A stretch of 52,403 bases of DNA from Lachnospiraceae bacterium Zagget2. Lineage in GTDB: Bacteria; Bacillota; Clostridia; Lachnospirales; Lachnospiraceae. This document shows, one piece after another, positions 32,127 to 41,900 of this stretch. The stretch is taken from positions 13,547-65,949 of the forward strand of contig MSHD01000005.1 of NCBI GenBank assembly GCA_001941045.1. Direction: 5' to 3'. How positions within the stretch are numbered: the stretch's first letter is position 1; each line of letters begins with the position of its first letter. Made by a program: the position numbers and the translations under genes. The notes beneath the pieces were generated by a model. That model did not search any database, was not told the DNA's origin, and was given only the letters and a program-made list of their open reading frames with translations.

Positions 32127-33794
32127 ATGGAGAATGAAGTCGTTTCCAGAAATTTTATCGAGACGGAGATTGAGAAAGATCTTGCGGAGGGCGTCTATGA
32201 TACGGTGCACACCCGCTTTCCGCCGGAGCCGAACGGTTATCTGCATATCGGACATGCCAAGTCGATTCTGCTGAACTACGGGCTCGCGCAGAAGTATCAT
32301 GGGAAATTTAACATGCGCTTTGACGACACGAATCCGACAAAGGAGCGGACGGAGTTCGTCGAGGCGATCAAGAAGGACATCCAGTGGCTCGGAGCGGACT
32401 GGGAGGATCGCCTGTTCTTTGCGTCGGATTATTTCCAGCAGATGTACGAGGGCGCGGTAAAGCTGATCAAAAAGGGCAAGGCCTATGTGTGCGATCTCTC
32501 CGCGGAAGAGATCCGCGAGTACCGCGGGACGCTGACCGAGCCGGGCAGGGAGAGCCCTTACCGGAACCGCAGCGTCGAGGAGAATCTCACGCTCTTTGAA
32601 AATATGAAGAACGGCGTCTACAGGGACGGCGAGAAGGTGTTGCGCGCGAAGATCGACATGGCCTCCCCGAATATGAACATGCGCGACCCGGTCATCTACC
32701 GCGTGGCGCACATGACGCATCACAATACCGGCGATCAGTGGTGCATTTACCCGATGTACGATTTCGCCCATCCGATCGAGGATGCGATTGAGGGCATCAC
32801 CCATTCGATCTGCACGCTGGAGTTCGAGGATCACAGGCCGCTCTATGACTGGGTCGTGCGCGAGCTGGAGTATCCGCATCCGCCGCGGCAGATTGAGTTT
32901 GCGAAGCTGTACCTGACGAACGTTGTGACCGGCAAGCGTTATATCAAGAAGCTGGTTGAGGACGGCACGGTGGACGGCTGGGATGACCCGCGTCTGGTGT
33001 CGATCGCCGCGCTGCGCCGCCGCGGTTTTACGCCGGAGTCGATTCAGATGTTTGTAGAGCTCTGCGGCGTGTCCAAGAGCCAGAGCTCGGTTGACTACGC
33101 GATGCTGGAGTACTGCATCCGCGAGGACCTGAAGATGAAGCGCTCCCGCATGATGGCGGTGCTCGACCCGATTCGCCTTGTCATCGACAATTATCCGGAG
33201 GGTGAGACCGAGTACCTCGAGGCGGCGAACAATCTGGAAAATGAAGCGCTCGGCGTGCGGAAGGTTCCCTTCTGCCGCGAACTCTACATCGAACGGGACG
33301 ATTTTATGGAGGAGCCGCCGCGGAAATATTTCCGCCTGTTCCCGGGCAATGAGGTCCGTCTGATGCACGCTTATTTTGTAAAATGTGTGGGATTTGAGAA
33401 GGACGCGGACGGCAGAGTGAGCGTCGTGCACTGCACCTACGACCCGGAGACGAAGGCCGGCAGCGGCTTTACCGGCCGCAAGGTAAAGGGAACGATTCAC
33501 TGGGTTCCGGCGCCGTACGCCATCGACGCCCAGGTGCGCCTCTATGAAAATTTGATCGATGAGTCGAAGGGCGTCTACAATGAGGACGGCTCGATGAATA
33601 TCAATCCGAATTCTCTGACGAGAGTCCAGGCAAAGCTGGAGCCCGCGCTCGCGGATGCGAAGCCCTACGACAGCTTCCAGTTTGTGCGGAATGGATTCTT
33701 CTGTGTGGACGCGAAGGATTCGAAGGAGGATGCGCTCGTCTTCAATCGGATCGTGTCGCTCAAAAGCTCCTTCAAACTTCCGAAAAAGGACTGA
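32127..33794 (+). CDS. glnS: Glutaminyl-tRNA synthetase
   Basis: The 555-residue class I synthetase has the HIGH-containing signature [17 protein letters not shown] and the GlnRS-type [11 protein letters not shown]. The region of the KMSKS loop reads [16 protein letters not shown] then VDGWDDPRL, where the first part replaces the VMSKRK of E. coli GlnRS. The C-terminal beta-barrels (from about residue 350, ending [15 protein letters not shown]) bind the anticodon. It charges tRNA-Gln directly with glutamine. It has its own promoter and an intrinsic terminator, so it is monocistronic. Confidence 0.95.
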   Translation: MENEVVSRNFIETEIEKDLAEGVYDTVHTRFPPEPNGYLHIGHAKSILLNYGLAQKYHGKFNMRFDDTNPTKERTEFVEAIKKDIQWLGADWEDRLFFASDYFQQMYEGAVKLIKKGKAYVCDLSAEEIREYRGTLTEPGRESPYRNRSVEENLTLFENMKNGVYRDGEKVLRAKIDMASPNMNMRDPVIYRVAHMTHHNTGDQWCIYPMYDFAHPIEDAIEGITHSICTLEFEDHRPLYDWVVRELEYPHPPRQIEFAKLYLTNVVTGKRYIKKLVEDGTVDGWDDPRLVSIAALRRRGFTPESIQMFVELCGVSKSQSSVDYAMLEYCIREDLKMKRSRMMAVLDPIRLVIDNYPEGETEYLEAANNLENEALGVRKVPFCRELYIERDDFMEEPPRKYFRLFPGNEVRLMHAYFVKCVGFEKDADGRVSVVHCTYDPETKAGSGFTGRKVKGTIHWVPAPYAIDAQVRLYENLIDESKGVYNEDGSMNINPNSLTRVQAKLEPALADAKPYDSFQFVRNGFFCVDAKDSKEDALVFNRIVSLKSSFKLPKKD

Positions 33795-33802
33795 AAATCA
33801 AA

Positions 33803-33843
33803 AGAGACCAGTGCCAGGATGCGGCGCCGGTCTCTCTTTTTTC
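33803..33843. terminator. Terminator after glnS (works in both directions)
   Basis: AGAGACC (33803-33809) pairs with GGTCTCT (33829-33835), and a T-rich run follows on the + strand (to 33843). Read from the other side it is followed by TTTTGATTTTC, so it can also end the acidic-protein gene transcribed toward it. Confidence 0.8.
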
Positions 33844-33848
33844 TTTTG

Positions 33849-34121
33849 TCAGGCTTCCTCAGACTTTTCCTCCGCGGCAGCTTTTTCCTCAGCAGCTTCC
33901 TCGGTCTCCTCCTCGAAGATCTCCCCGGCCTCGGCTTCTTCCTCAGTCTCTTCGGCATCCTCGGCTTCTTCTTCGTCCTCCTCGTCTTCAAAGAGTTCGT
34001 CATCGTCGAAATCGTCCAGATCCTCTTCCTCTCCGAAGAACTTCTGATAGAGATAGAATCCGCCTACCGCGGCCAGAGCGGCGGTACCGACAGCCGCGAT
34101 TGCTTTCAACAGTTTTTTCAT
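33849..34121 (-). CDS. Small acidic membrane-anchored protein
   Basis: The 90-residue protein has an N-terminal basic-hydrophobic segment (MKKLLKAIAAVGTAALAAVGGFYLYQKFF) and then an almost wholly Glu/Asp/Ala tail of about 60 residues. The hydrophobic part is a single membrane anchor, or possibly an uncleaved signal; the tail is disordered by composition. No family can be named. Similar acidic single-pass proteins are common in Lachnospiraceae, in my memory as unannotated open frames. On the - strand AAGGAGCC stands 9 nt before the ATG. It lies between glnS and the long inverted repeat. Confidence 0.7.
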   Translation of the reverse strand: MKKLLKAIAAVGTAALAAVGGFYLYQKFFGEEEDLDDFDDDELFEDEEDEEEAEDAEETEEEAEAGEIFEEETEEAAEEKAAAEEKSEEA

Positions 34122-34234
34122 CTTAAAGGCTCCTTTCCATATGGATAACAGGTTTTCTTCATTCTAATATAAATATTGTCAAAAGGAAAGTACAAAATCC
34201 ACATTTTCGAAAAATTTTATTACTGTTCATTGTC

Positions 34235-34778
34235 CCGGTGTCACAATCCCAGGCATCTGCCACCGAAACCTGCCAGTTTGTCGAGTGAGCGCGCAGACAG
34301 CAGGCCAGCCCTGTACGGGGAGAAACAGTCGTCGCCTTCGGGATTTTCGTCATCTGCGGCTGCGAAACCCCGAATTGAGCCTCAGGGACAAATGCCTCTC
34401 GTCAGACTGCTGGACGATAAGTCCTTTAGATGGACATCGAGGGCGATTTGTTACAGGAACTGCATACGGCTGGAAGCGACCAAAGACGGGGTCAAAACAC
34501 TTCTTTTGTATTGTTTTGACCCCGTCATTCGAAAGGTCGCGAAGCCGTATGTATAGTTCCTGTTAAAATCGCCATCTGGGAATCGAAAGGACTTATCGTA
34601 CGGCAGGCTGTGCTGAGACTTGCCCCTGAGGCTCATTCGTTTCTCGCTCGCAGATGATGAAAATCCAGCGAAGCCGTCTCCAATGTTTCTCCCTGTACAG
34701 GGCTGGGCTGCTGTCTGCACGCTCACTTTCCGGAATCATTCAGGTTTCGGTGGCAGATGCCCGGGATTGTGATACCGG
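34235..34778. repeat. Long imperfect inverted repeat (about 540 bp palindrome)
   Basis: The whole intergenic stretch between the acidic-protein gene and mscL folds on itself. The left arm (34235-34499) and the right arm (34512-34778) are reverse complements with scattered mismatches and small indels (about three quarters or more identical by eye), around a 12-nt centre (34500-34511). Perfect blocks include GACGGGGTCAAAACA (34485-34499) with its complement at 34512-34526, GGCATCTGCCACCGAAACCT near 34252, ACGATAAGTCCTTT near 34415 and CAGCCCTGTAC near 34307, each with a partner on the other arm. No frame in it gives a credible protein. No target-site duplication is clear at the ends (left TTACTGTTCATTGTC, right AGCCGGAAAAAACTG). 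It could be a MITE-like element, a decayed duplicated insertion in inverted orientation, or a structured RNA. Confidence 0.9.
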
Positions 34779-34795
34779 AGCCGGAAAAAACTGTT

Positions 34796-34823
34796 TTGCA
34801 GACTTGCAAGAACGTGTTATACT
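34796..34823 (+). promoter_or_regulatory. Promoter of mscL
   Basis: TTGCAG (34796-34801) and TATACT (34818-34823) are spaced by 16 bp. It starts 17 bp after the right end of the long inverted repeat, so the repeat is not part of this transcript. Confidence 0.65.
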
Positions 34824-34858
34824 GGGATTATTATAAACAGAGAGGAAAGTGTGTAGAG

Positions 34859-35287
34859 ATGAAGAACTTTTTTAATGAATTCAAGAAGTTTATTTCCAGA
34901 GGGAATGTGATGGATCTGGCAGTTGGCGTTATCATCGGCAGCGCCTTCACGGCGATCGTGACTTCGCTGGTCGACGACATGATCATGCCGCTTTTGTCGC
35001 TGATCACCGGGGGCATGGATATCGCCTCGATGAGCGTCTCCTTCGGCGTCGGCGATCAGGCCGCGACGCTGAATTACGGATCCTTCCTGTCGGCGATCAT
35101 CAATTTCCTGCTGATCGCGTTCGTGATCTTCTGCATGGTCAAGGCGATTAACGGCGCCACAGAGAAGCTGAAGAAGAAAGAGGAGGAGGCTCCGGCGGCC
35201 CCGGCGAAGAAGATCTGTCCGCGCTGCATGAGCGAGATCGATATCAAGGCGACGCGTTGCCCGTTCTGCACTTCTGAGATCGAGTAA
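34859..35287 (+). CDS. mscL: Large-conductance mechanosensitive channel MscL with C-terminal zinc ribbon
   Basis: From the ATG at 34859 the product has 142 residues. MscL features: FKKFISRGNVMDLAVGVIIG (N-terminal helix and TM1), DDMIMPLLSLITGG, YGSFLSAIINFLLIAFVIFCMVKAIN (TM2), then a charged linker. It releases solutes on hypo-osmotic shock. A C-terminal zinc ribbon is appended: CPRC then 12 residues and CPFC, not present in classical MscL (E. coli 136 aa) in this position. I recall this fusion in other Clostridia. The SD AGAGGAAAG is about 10 nt upstream. The frame open from 34757 runs into the promoter and is not coding. Confidence 0.92.
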   Translation: MKNFFNEFKKFISRGNVMDLAVGVIIGSAFTAIVTSLVDDMIMPLLSLITGGMDIASMSVSFGVGDQAATLNYGSFLSAIINFLLIAFVIFCMVKAINGATEKLKKKEEEAPAAPAKKICPRCMSEIDIKATRCPFCTSEIE

Positions 35288-35298
35288 GGAGGATTTTC

Positions 35299-36147
35299 AT
35301 GAGCTACGCAGACCGGCTTTTTATTGATATGTGCCGTGATATCCTCGAAAATGGCGTCAGCACGGAGGGCGAGAAGGTGCGCCCGAAATGGGAGGATGGC
35401 AGCTTCGCCTACACGATCAAGCGTTTCGGCGTTGTGAACCGCTATGATCTCAGAAAGGAATTTCCGGCGCTGACGCTTCGGCGGACCGCGCTCAAGAGCT
35501 GCATGGACGAGATTCTCTGGATCTATCAGAAGAAATCGGCCAATATCCACGATCTGCACAGCCATGTGTGGGACGAGTGGGCCGATGAGACGGGCTCGAT
35601 CGGCAGGGCCTACGGCTACCAGATCGGCGTGAAGCACCAGTATAAGGAGGGCATGCTGGACCAGATGGACCGCGTGCTCTATGACCTGAAGCACAATCCT
35701 TTCAGCCGCAGGATCATGACGAATACATACGTGCACGCGGACTTAAGCGAGATGCATCTCTATCCCTGCGCCTACAGCACGACCTGGAATGTGACACAGG
35801 AGAAGGGGGAGGAGCGGCTGACGCTGAATCTTCTGCTGAACCAGCGCTCGCAGGACGTGCTTGCGGCCAACAACTGGAACGTCTGCCAGTACGCGATCCT
35901 GCTCATGATGGTGGCGCAGGTCTGCGATATGGTACCGGGCGAGCTGCTGCATGTGATCGCGGACGCGCATATCTACGACCGGCATGTCGATATTGTGCGC
36001 GGGCTGATCGAGAGGGAGACGCATCCGGCGCCGAAGGTGCGGCTGAACCCGGAGGTGAAGGATTTCTACGCCTTCACGACAGCGGATCTCCTGGTGGAAG
36101 ACTACGAGACCGGCCCGCAGATACAGAATATTCCGATCGCGGTGTGA
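35299..36147 (+). CDS. thyA: Thymidylate synthase ThyA (phi3T/B. subtilis ThyA-type)
   Basis: The 282-residue enzyme has the catalytic Cys157 in YPCAYSTTWNV, the dUMP-binding Arg pair in FSRRIMTNTY, QRSQDVLAANNWNVCQYAI (Arg-Ser and Asn) and DAHIYDRHV. The sequence resembles the phage phi3T/B. subtilis ThyA branch, with the TTWNV strand instead of HVLFQFYV. It makes dTMP from dUMP with methylene-tetrahydrofolate, producing dihydrofolate for the FolA encoded 98 bp downstream. The SD AAGGAGGA is 6 nt upstream. The 36148-36245 spacer shows no obvious promoter. Confidence 0.95.
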   Translation: MSYADRLFIDMCRDILENGVSTEGEKVRPKWEDGSFAYTIKRFGVVNRYDLRKEFPALTLRRTALKSCMDEILWIYQKKSANIHDLHSHVWDEWADETGSIGRAYGYQIGVKHQYKEGMLDQMDRVLYDLKHNPFSRRIMTNTYVHADLSEMHLYPCAYSTTWNVTQEKGEERLTLNLLLNQRSQDVLAANNWNVCQYAILLMMVAQVCDMVPGELLHVIADAHIYDRHVDIVRGLIERETHPAPKVRLNPEVKDFYAFTTADLLVEDYETGPQIQNIPIAV

Positions 36148-36245
36148 TCTGGCCTGTGTGCAGTTGTAAGCTGAGCGCAGGTGTGAAGCAGCCGACCTTC
36201 ATGTGTGGAGCTGTTCGCGTCGACGGATACAGGAGTTAAGAAAAT

Positions 36246-36740
36246 ATGAACTTAATTGTAAATGTAGATAAAAACTGGGCGATCGGGCAGAAGGGCAGGC
36301 TGCTCGTGAGCATCCCGGAGGACATGAAATTTTTCCGACAGGAGACCACGGGCAAGGTGGTCGTCCTCGGGCGGAAGACGCTCGCGACGTTCCCCGGGGG
36401 ACAGCCCCTGAAGAACCGGACGAACATCATTCTCAGCCGCAATCCGGACTATCATGTGAAGGATGCGCTCGTCTGTCACTCCGTGGAGGAGGTGCTGGAG
36501 GAGCTGAAGGCCTATGACACGCGGGACGTCTATATTATCGGCGGGGAGAGCATTTACCGCGCCTTTCTTCCGTATTGCGATCTGGCCCATGTGACCCGGC
36601 TTGACGAGGCCTATGAGGCTGACGCGTGGTTCCCGAATCTCGAGGACGACCCGGAGTGGGTGCTGACCGGCGAGAGTGAGGAGAAGACGTATTTTGATGT
36701 GGCCTTTACTTTCTGCCGCTATGAGAGACGGGAGGCATGA
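36246..36740 (+). CDS. folA: Dihydrofolate reductase
   Basis: The 164-residue enzyme has the DHFR opening MNLIVNVDKNWAIGQKGRLL, then IPEDMKFFRQETTGKVVVLGRKTLATFPGGQPL with the NADPH-binding GRKT, and IIGGESIYRAFLP. The active-site acid is in PEDMKFF (Glu-Asp). It regenerates tetrahydrofolate from the dihydrofolate made by ThyA upstream. It overlaps the following ftsW/rodA-type gene by 4 bp (ATGA). The SD CAGGAG is 7-8 nt upstream. Confidence 0.93.
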   Translation: MNLIVNVDKNWAIGQKGRLLVSIPEDMKFFRQETTGKVVVLGRKTLATFPGGQPLKNRTNIILSRNPDYHVKDALVCHSVEEVLEELKAYDTRDVYIIGGESIYRAFLPYCDLAHVTRLDEAYEADAWFPNLEDDPEWVLTGESEEKTYFDVAFTFCRYERREA

Positions 36741-37942
36741 GGATGAGGGAGGAGAAAGTGTTTCAGCCCGGACTGCGCGGACTGGACACAAACCTTCTGG
36801 CGGCGCTCTTTTTCGTGATGGTCTTCGGTTTCGTCATGATCTACAGCGCCAGCTATTATACGGCGGGCCTGAGCGCGACCTACAATTACGACTCCATGTA
36901 TCTTCTGAAAAATCAGGTCGCTTATTCCCTGATCGGAATTGCGGCCATGTTCGTGGTGTCTAATATTAACTATCATGTCTGGTCGATCTTCGCGATTCCC
37001 GGCTATGCAGTCTGCATCCTGCTGATTCTGCTTCTGAAGACTCCGCTCGGCGTCACGGTCAAGGGCGCGACGCGCTGGCTCCGGATCGGAGGCATTCAGT
37101 TCCAGGTGGCGGAGCCGGTCAAGCTGATCATGATCGTGGTGATGGCGACGCTGATCGTGGTCCGGGGGCGGCAGATGAAGGGCTGGCTCTCGATCATTCG
37201 CATGGCGGTGCCGAGCGTCATCGTCTCGCTGCTGATCCTGGAGATCAGCAATAACATGAGTACCGCAGCGATTCTGCTTGGCATGACGGTGTTCATGATC
37301 TACATCGTGCATCCGGATCAGTGGAGGTTTTTCCTCTGCGCGGCGCTGGTGATTGTCGCCGTAGCGGCGGTCATCTACTATGTGGAAAATCTGGATCCTG
37401 CCACGCTCGAGGACGCGGGCTTCCGTTTCGCGCGTATCCGCGCCTGGTTGGAGCCCTATGAGTACGAGCAGGACACGGCCTATCAGTCGCTGCAGGGCCT
37501 CTACGCGATCGGCTCGGGCGGCCTCTTCGGCAAGGGTCTGGGCAACAGTATCCAGAAGCTCGGGACGATTCCGGAGCCCTACAATGACTATATTTTCGCG
37601 ATCATCTGCGAGGAGCTCGGCGTCTTCGGGGAGGGGCTCATCATTCTTCTGTTTATTTATCTGCTCTACCGGATCTACGTGATCTCGCAGACAGCGGAGG
37701 ATCTGCTCGGCAGAATGCTCTCGATCGGTGTGCTTTTCCACATCGCGCTGCAGGTGATCCTGAATATGATGGTCGTGACGGGACTGTTCCCGACGACGGG
37801 CGTGACGCTCCCGTTCTTCAGCTACGGCGGCACAGCGAGCATCTTTCTGCTCATCGAGATCGGCCTGGTTCTGAGCGTCAATAAATGGAGTATCCAGAAA
37901 CGCGTCGACGATATGAGAAGAGGAGAAGACTATGCATCGTGA
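36737..37942 (+). CDS. FtsW/RodA/SpoVE family peptidoglycan polymerase
   Basis: The 401-residue polytopic membrane protein (about ten transmembrane helices) belongs to the SEDS family. Signatures: KNQVAYSLIGI near 60, KPVK-like PVKLIMIV with QFQVAEPVK, the conserved Asp region in an outer loop (FARIRAWLEP then AYQSLQGLYAIGSGGLFGKG), and the late VTGLFPTTGVTLPFFSYGGTA. It polymerises glycan strands from lipid II, with a class B PBP. Whether it serves division (FtsW), elongation (RodA) or the spore (SpoVE) cannot be told from sequence alone; no ftsA/ftsZ or pbp gene is near. It is coupled by overlap to folA and ispG (4 and 11 bp). Confidence 0.9.
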   Translation: MRMREEKVFQPGLRGLDTNLLAALFFVMVFGFVMIYSASYYTAGLSATYNYDSMYLLKNQVAYSLIGIAAMFVVSNINYHVWSIFAIPGYAVCILLILLLKTPLGVTVKGATRWLRIGGIQFQVAEPVKLIMIVVMATLIVVRGRQMKGWLSIIRMAVPSVIVSLLILEISNNMSTAAILLGMTVFMIYIVHPDQWRFFLCAALVIVAVAAVIYYVENLDPATLEDAGFRFARIRAWLEPYEYEQDTAYQSLQGLYAIGSGGLFGKGLGNSIQKLGTIPEPYNDYIFAIICEELGVFGEGLIILLFIYLLYRIYVISQTAEDLLGRMLSIGVLFHIALQVILNMMVVTGLFPTTGVTLPFFSYGGTASIFLLIEIGLVLSVNKWSIQKRVDDMRRGEDYAS

Positions 37943-38993
37943 ACATACGCGGACGGTTCAGATCGGCGATCGCCTGATCGGCGGAGGAAATCCGATCCTG
38001 ATCCAGTCCATGACGAATACAAGGACAGAGGACGTGGAGGCGACAGTCCGGCAGATCCGGCAGCTCACGGCGGCCGGCTGCGAGATCATCCGCTGCACGG
38101 TGCCGACGCCGGAGGCGGCGAAGGCCCTCCCGGAGATCAAAAAGCAGATCGCGATTCCGCTGGTGGCGGATATCCACTTCGACTATCGCCTGGCGATCGC
38201 GGCCATGGAAAATGGAGCGGATAAGATCCGCATCAATCCGGGCAATATCGGCAGCCGCGAGCGGATCAAAGCGGTCGTCGACACGGCGCGGGAGCTTAAA
38301 GTACCGATTCGTGTCGGCGTGAACAGCGGTTCGCTCGAAAAAGAACTGATTGAGAAATACGGCGGTGTGACTGCGGAGGGCATCGTTGAGAGCGCGCTTG
38401 ACAAGGTGAAGCTCATCGAGGACATGGGTTATGACAATCTTGTCATCAGCATCAAATCCTCCAATGTGCTCATGTGCGCGCGGGCGCACGAGCTGATCGC
38501 GGAGCAGACGGATCATCCGCTGCATGTGGGCATCACTGAGGCAGGCACCCTGTTTTCCGGAAATATCAAGTCTGCAGTGGGGCTTGGCGTGATCCTCTAT
38601 CAGGGCATCGGCGACACGATCCGTGTCTCGCTGACCGGCGACCCGGCGGAAGAAGTCCGCTCGGCGCGGCTGATCCTGAAGACGCTGGGGCTTCGGAAGG
38701 GCGGCGTGGAAGTGGTATCCTGCCCGACCTGCGGACGGACGAAGATTGATCTTATAGGCCTCGCAAATCGGGTTGAGGTGATGGTATCGGAGTTCCCGCT
38801 CGATATCCGTGTGGCGGTCATGGGCTGTGCGGTGAACGGACCCGGCGAGGCGCGGGAGGCGGACATCGGCGTCGCGGGAGGCGATGGCTTCGGCCTGCTG
38901 TTCCGTCATGGGGAGATTGTGAAGAAGCTGCCCGAGGGCGAGCTTCTGGACGCGCTGCGTGAGGAGCTGGAGAACTGGCATGACGACAAGTGA
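37932..38993 (+). CDS. ispG: 4-hydroxy-3-methylbut-2-enyl diphosphate synthase (flavodoxin)
   Basis: The 353-residue IspG/GcpE has the opening RTVQIGDRLIGGGNPILIQSM, the TIM-barrel motifs (VADIHFDYRLA, KIRINPGNIG) and the three [4Fe-4S] Cys in CPTCGR and CAVNGPGE. It makes HMBPP in the MEP isoprenoid pathway. Undecaprenyl phosphate, the lipid carrier used by FtsW-type enzymes and by the exopolysaccharide transferases further on, comes from this pathway. The gene overlaps ftsW-type by 11 bp and polC by 14 bp. Confidence 0.95.
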   Translation: MHREHTRTVQIGDRLIGGGNPILIQSMTNTRTEDVEATVRQIRQLTAAGCEIIRCTVPTPEAAKALPEIKKQIAIPLVADIHFDYRLAIAAMENGADKIRINPGNIGSRERIKAVVDTARELKVPIRVGVNSGSLEKELIEKYGGVTAEGIVESALDKVKLIEDMGYDNLVISIKSSNVLMCARAHELIAEQTDHPLHVGITEAGTLFSGNIKSAVGLGVILYQGIGDTIRVSLTGDPAEEVRSARLILKTLGLRKGGVEVVSCPTCGRTKIDLIGLANRVEVMVSEFPLDIRVAVMGCAVNGPGEAREADIGVAGGDGFGLLFRHGEIVKKLPEGELLDALREELENWHDDK

Positions 38994-41900
38994 AAAACCA
39001 TTTTTTGAGGTGTTCCGCACGCTCGAGGCGGAGGGGCCTCTTCGCAAGCTGCTCGACCAGGTCGTGGTGACGCGCGTCTCTACGAACCCGGGCCGCGATG
39101 TGCTGCGAATCTATATTACGAGTAAAAAGCTGATTGCAAAACATCAGCTTTTTCAGCTTGCAGCTCAGATTCAGAGACAGGTCTTCGCCGGCCGGAAGGG
39201 GAAGGTCTATTTTTTTGAGACCTTTCAGCTCTCGGAGCAGTACACGCCCGAGCGGCTCTGGTCGGTTTACGAGGACAGTGTGCTGACTGAACTCGAGGCC
39301 TACAGTCCTTATAAAAGAAGCATCCTGAAAAATGCGAAGGTGGAATTCCCGGATGAGCACACGCTGAGGCTCGGCGTGTCAAAGCATGTCTACGACCGCG
39401 AGGCCGTGGATGACATCGTGCGCATCCTTGACCGCGTGTTCAATGAGCGCTGCGGCTTCCAGGTGAAGGTGGATGTGGAATATCTGGAGCCGGAGGAGTC
39501 CGGACAGAATCGGGGAGAGGCCGAGATGCGGCAGCGGATCGCGGCGCTGACCGGGGAGCTCATGAGGTCGGAGCAGAACGGTGGCCGGATTGCGGCGGCT
39601 GCAGATGAGGCGGGAGTTCCGTGGGAGGAAGAGCCTGCCGGGTCAGGAGAAACGAGTGTTTCTTCCAGGCAACAGAGTTCTGCGACTGCGGAGAAGCAGG
39701 CCTCTTCAGGCGGTGGAAAGACCGCTTCCGAAAAACGTGGCTCTTTCACGCGTGGAGGAGCCGGCCGTGGCAAGGGCGGCTCCTATTATAAAAAAGCCGA
39801 CCCGGACATGCTCTACGGCCGCAGCTTTGACGACGAGCCGATCGCGCTCCGCGAGATCGTCGAGGAGATGGGCGAGGTGACGGTGCGCGGGAAGATCCGT
39901 AAACGCGAGGACCGTGAGATTCGCGGTGAGCGCACGATCCTCACGCTGACGCTGACCGATTTTACCGACTCGATCAACGTCAAGATTTTCTCACCGAATG
40001 AGCGCTTGTCGGAGCTGGAGGCGCTCTGCGAGGGCACTTTCGTGAAGCTGAAAGGCATGACGATTCTCGACCGCTTTGATCACGAGCTGACGATCGGCTC
40101 GGTGACCGGCATTAAGAAGATCGCGGACTTCACGACTTCCCGCATGGATTATTCCGTCAAAAAGAGGGTCGAGCTCCACTGCCACACCAAGATGAGCGAC
40201 ATGGACGGCGTGACCGACGCCGCGGTGCTTCTGAAGCGCGCGAAGGCCTGGGGCATGCCGGCGCTCGCGATCACCGACCACGGCTGCGTGCAGGCCTTCA
40301 CCGAGGCGAGTCACACGATCTCCAAGGATGAGGATTTCAAGGTCATTTATGGCGTCGAGGGTTATCTCGTGGACGATTTGAAGGAGCTGGTCGAGAATTC
40401 GAAGGGACAGAGTCTCGATGATTCCTATGTGGTCTTTGACCTCGAGACGACGGGCCTCTCCGCCGTGCACAACCGCATCATCGAGATCGGCGCGGTGAAG
40501 GTGGAGGCGGGACAGATCACGGAGCGCTTCTCCACCTTTGTCAACCCGCAGGAGCCGATTCCCTTCGAGATTGAGGATCTGACCGGCATCGGCGACGACA
40601 TGGTGCTGGACGCGCCGCCCATCGAGGAAATACTGCCGGAATTTCTGTCCTTCTGCGAGGGCTGCGTGCTGATTGCGCACAATGCCTCCTTCGATGCGGG
40701 TTTCATCGAGGAGAACTGCCGCCGCATGAATATCTCGACGAACTTTACAGTCGGCGATACCGTCGCGATGGCGCGCGTACTGCTGCCGAAATTAAATAAA
40801 TTCAAGCTGGATACTGTTGCGAAGGCGCTGAATATCCCGCTCGACCATCATCACCGGGCGGTCGACGACGCGGCATGCACGGCAGAAATCTTCCTGAAAT
40901 TTCTGCAGATGTTCCGCGAGCGGGACGCCCTCACGCTGGACGATGTGAACGCGCTGGGGCGCGCGGACGCCTCAGCCATCAAAAAGCTGCCGACCTATCA
41001 TGTGATTATCCTCGCGAAGAACGACATCGGGCGTGTGAATCTCTATCGGCTGGTTTCTCTGTCGCATATCGACTATTTCGCGCGCAGGCCGCGCATCCCG
41101 AAGAACGAGCTGCAGAAATACCGCGAGGGCCTGATCGTCGGTTCCGCCTGCGAGGCGGGAGAGCTCTACCAGGCGATTCTGCGCGGCGCGCCGCGGCAGG
41201 AGATCGCGCGTATCGTGGAATTCTATGATTACCTCGAGATCCAGCCGCTGGGGAACAACGCCTTCATGCTGCGTGATTCAAAGAATCCGGTGAGCTCCGA
41301 GGAGGATCTGCGCGAGAACGTGCGCACGATCGTGCGGCTCGGCGAGGAGTTCCACAAGCCGGTGGCCGCGACCTGCGACGTGCACTTCATCGACCCGGAG
41401 GACGAGGTCTACCGCCGGATCATCATGGCTGGAAAGGGATTTTCGGATGCGGACCAGCAGGCGCCGCTCTATCTGCGCACGACGGAGGAGATGCTCGCGG
41501 AGTTTGAGTTCCTCGGCGCTGAAAAGGCCGAGGAGGTCGTCATTACCAATACGAACCTGATTTCCGAGATGTGCGAGCATCTCTCGCCGGTGCGGCCCGA
41601 CAAGTGTCCGCCGGTCATCGCGGATTCCGACAAGACGCTGCGCGAGATCTGCTATAAGAAAGCACATGAAATCTATGGCGAGGAACTGCCGGAGATCGTA
41701 ACCGAGCGCCTGGAGCGCGAGCTGCGTTCCATCATCGGAAACGGCTTTGCCGTCATGTACATCATCGCGCAGAAGCTCGTCTGGAAGTCGAATGAGGACG
41801 GCTACCTCGTCGGCTCGCGCGGTTCCGTCGGCTCCTCGCTGGTGGCGACGATGGCGGGCATCACCGAGGTCAACCCCTTGAGTCCGCACTATATCTGTCC

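Noticed and set aside
34285-34566. Open frames inside the long palindrome as genes
   Set aside because: The frames mirror each other because of the palindrome, have no SD, no family resemblance and no compositional sign of coding.
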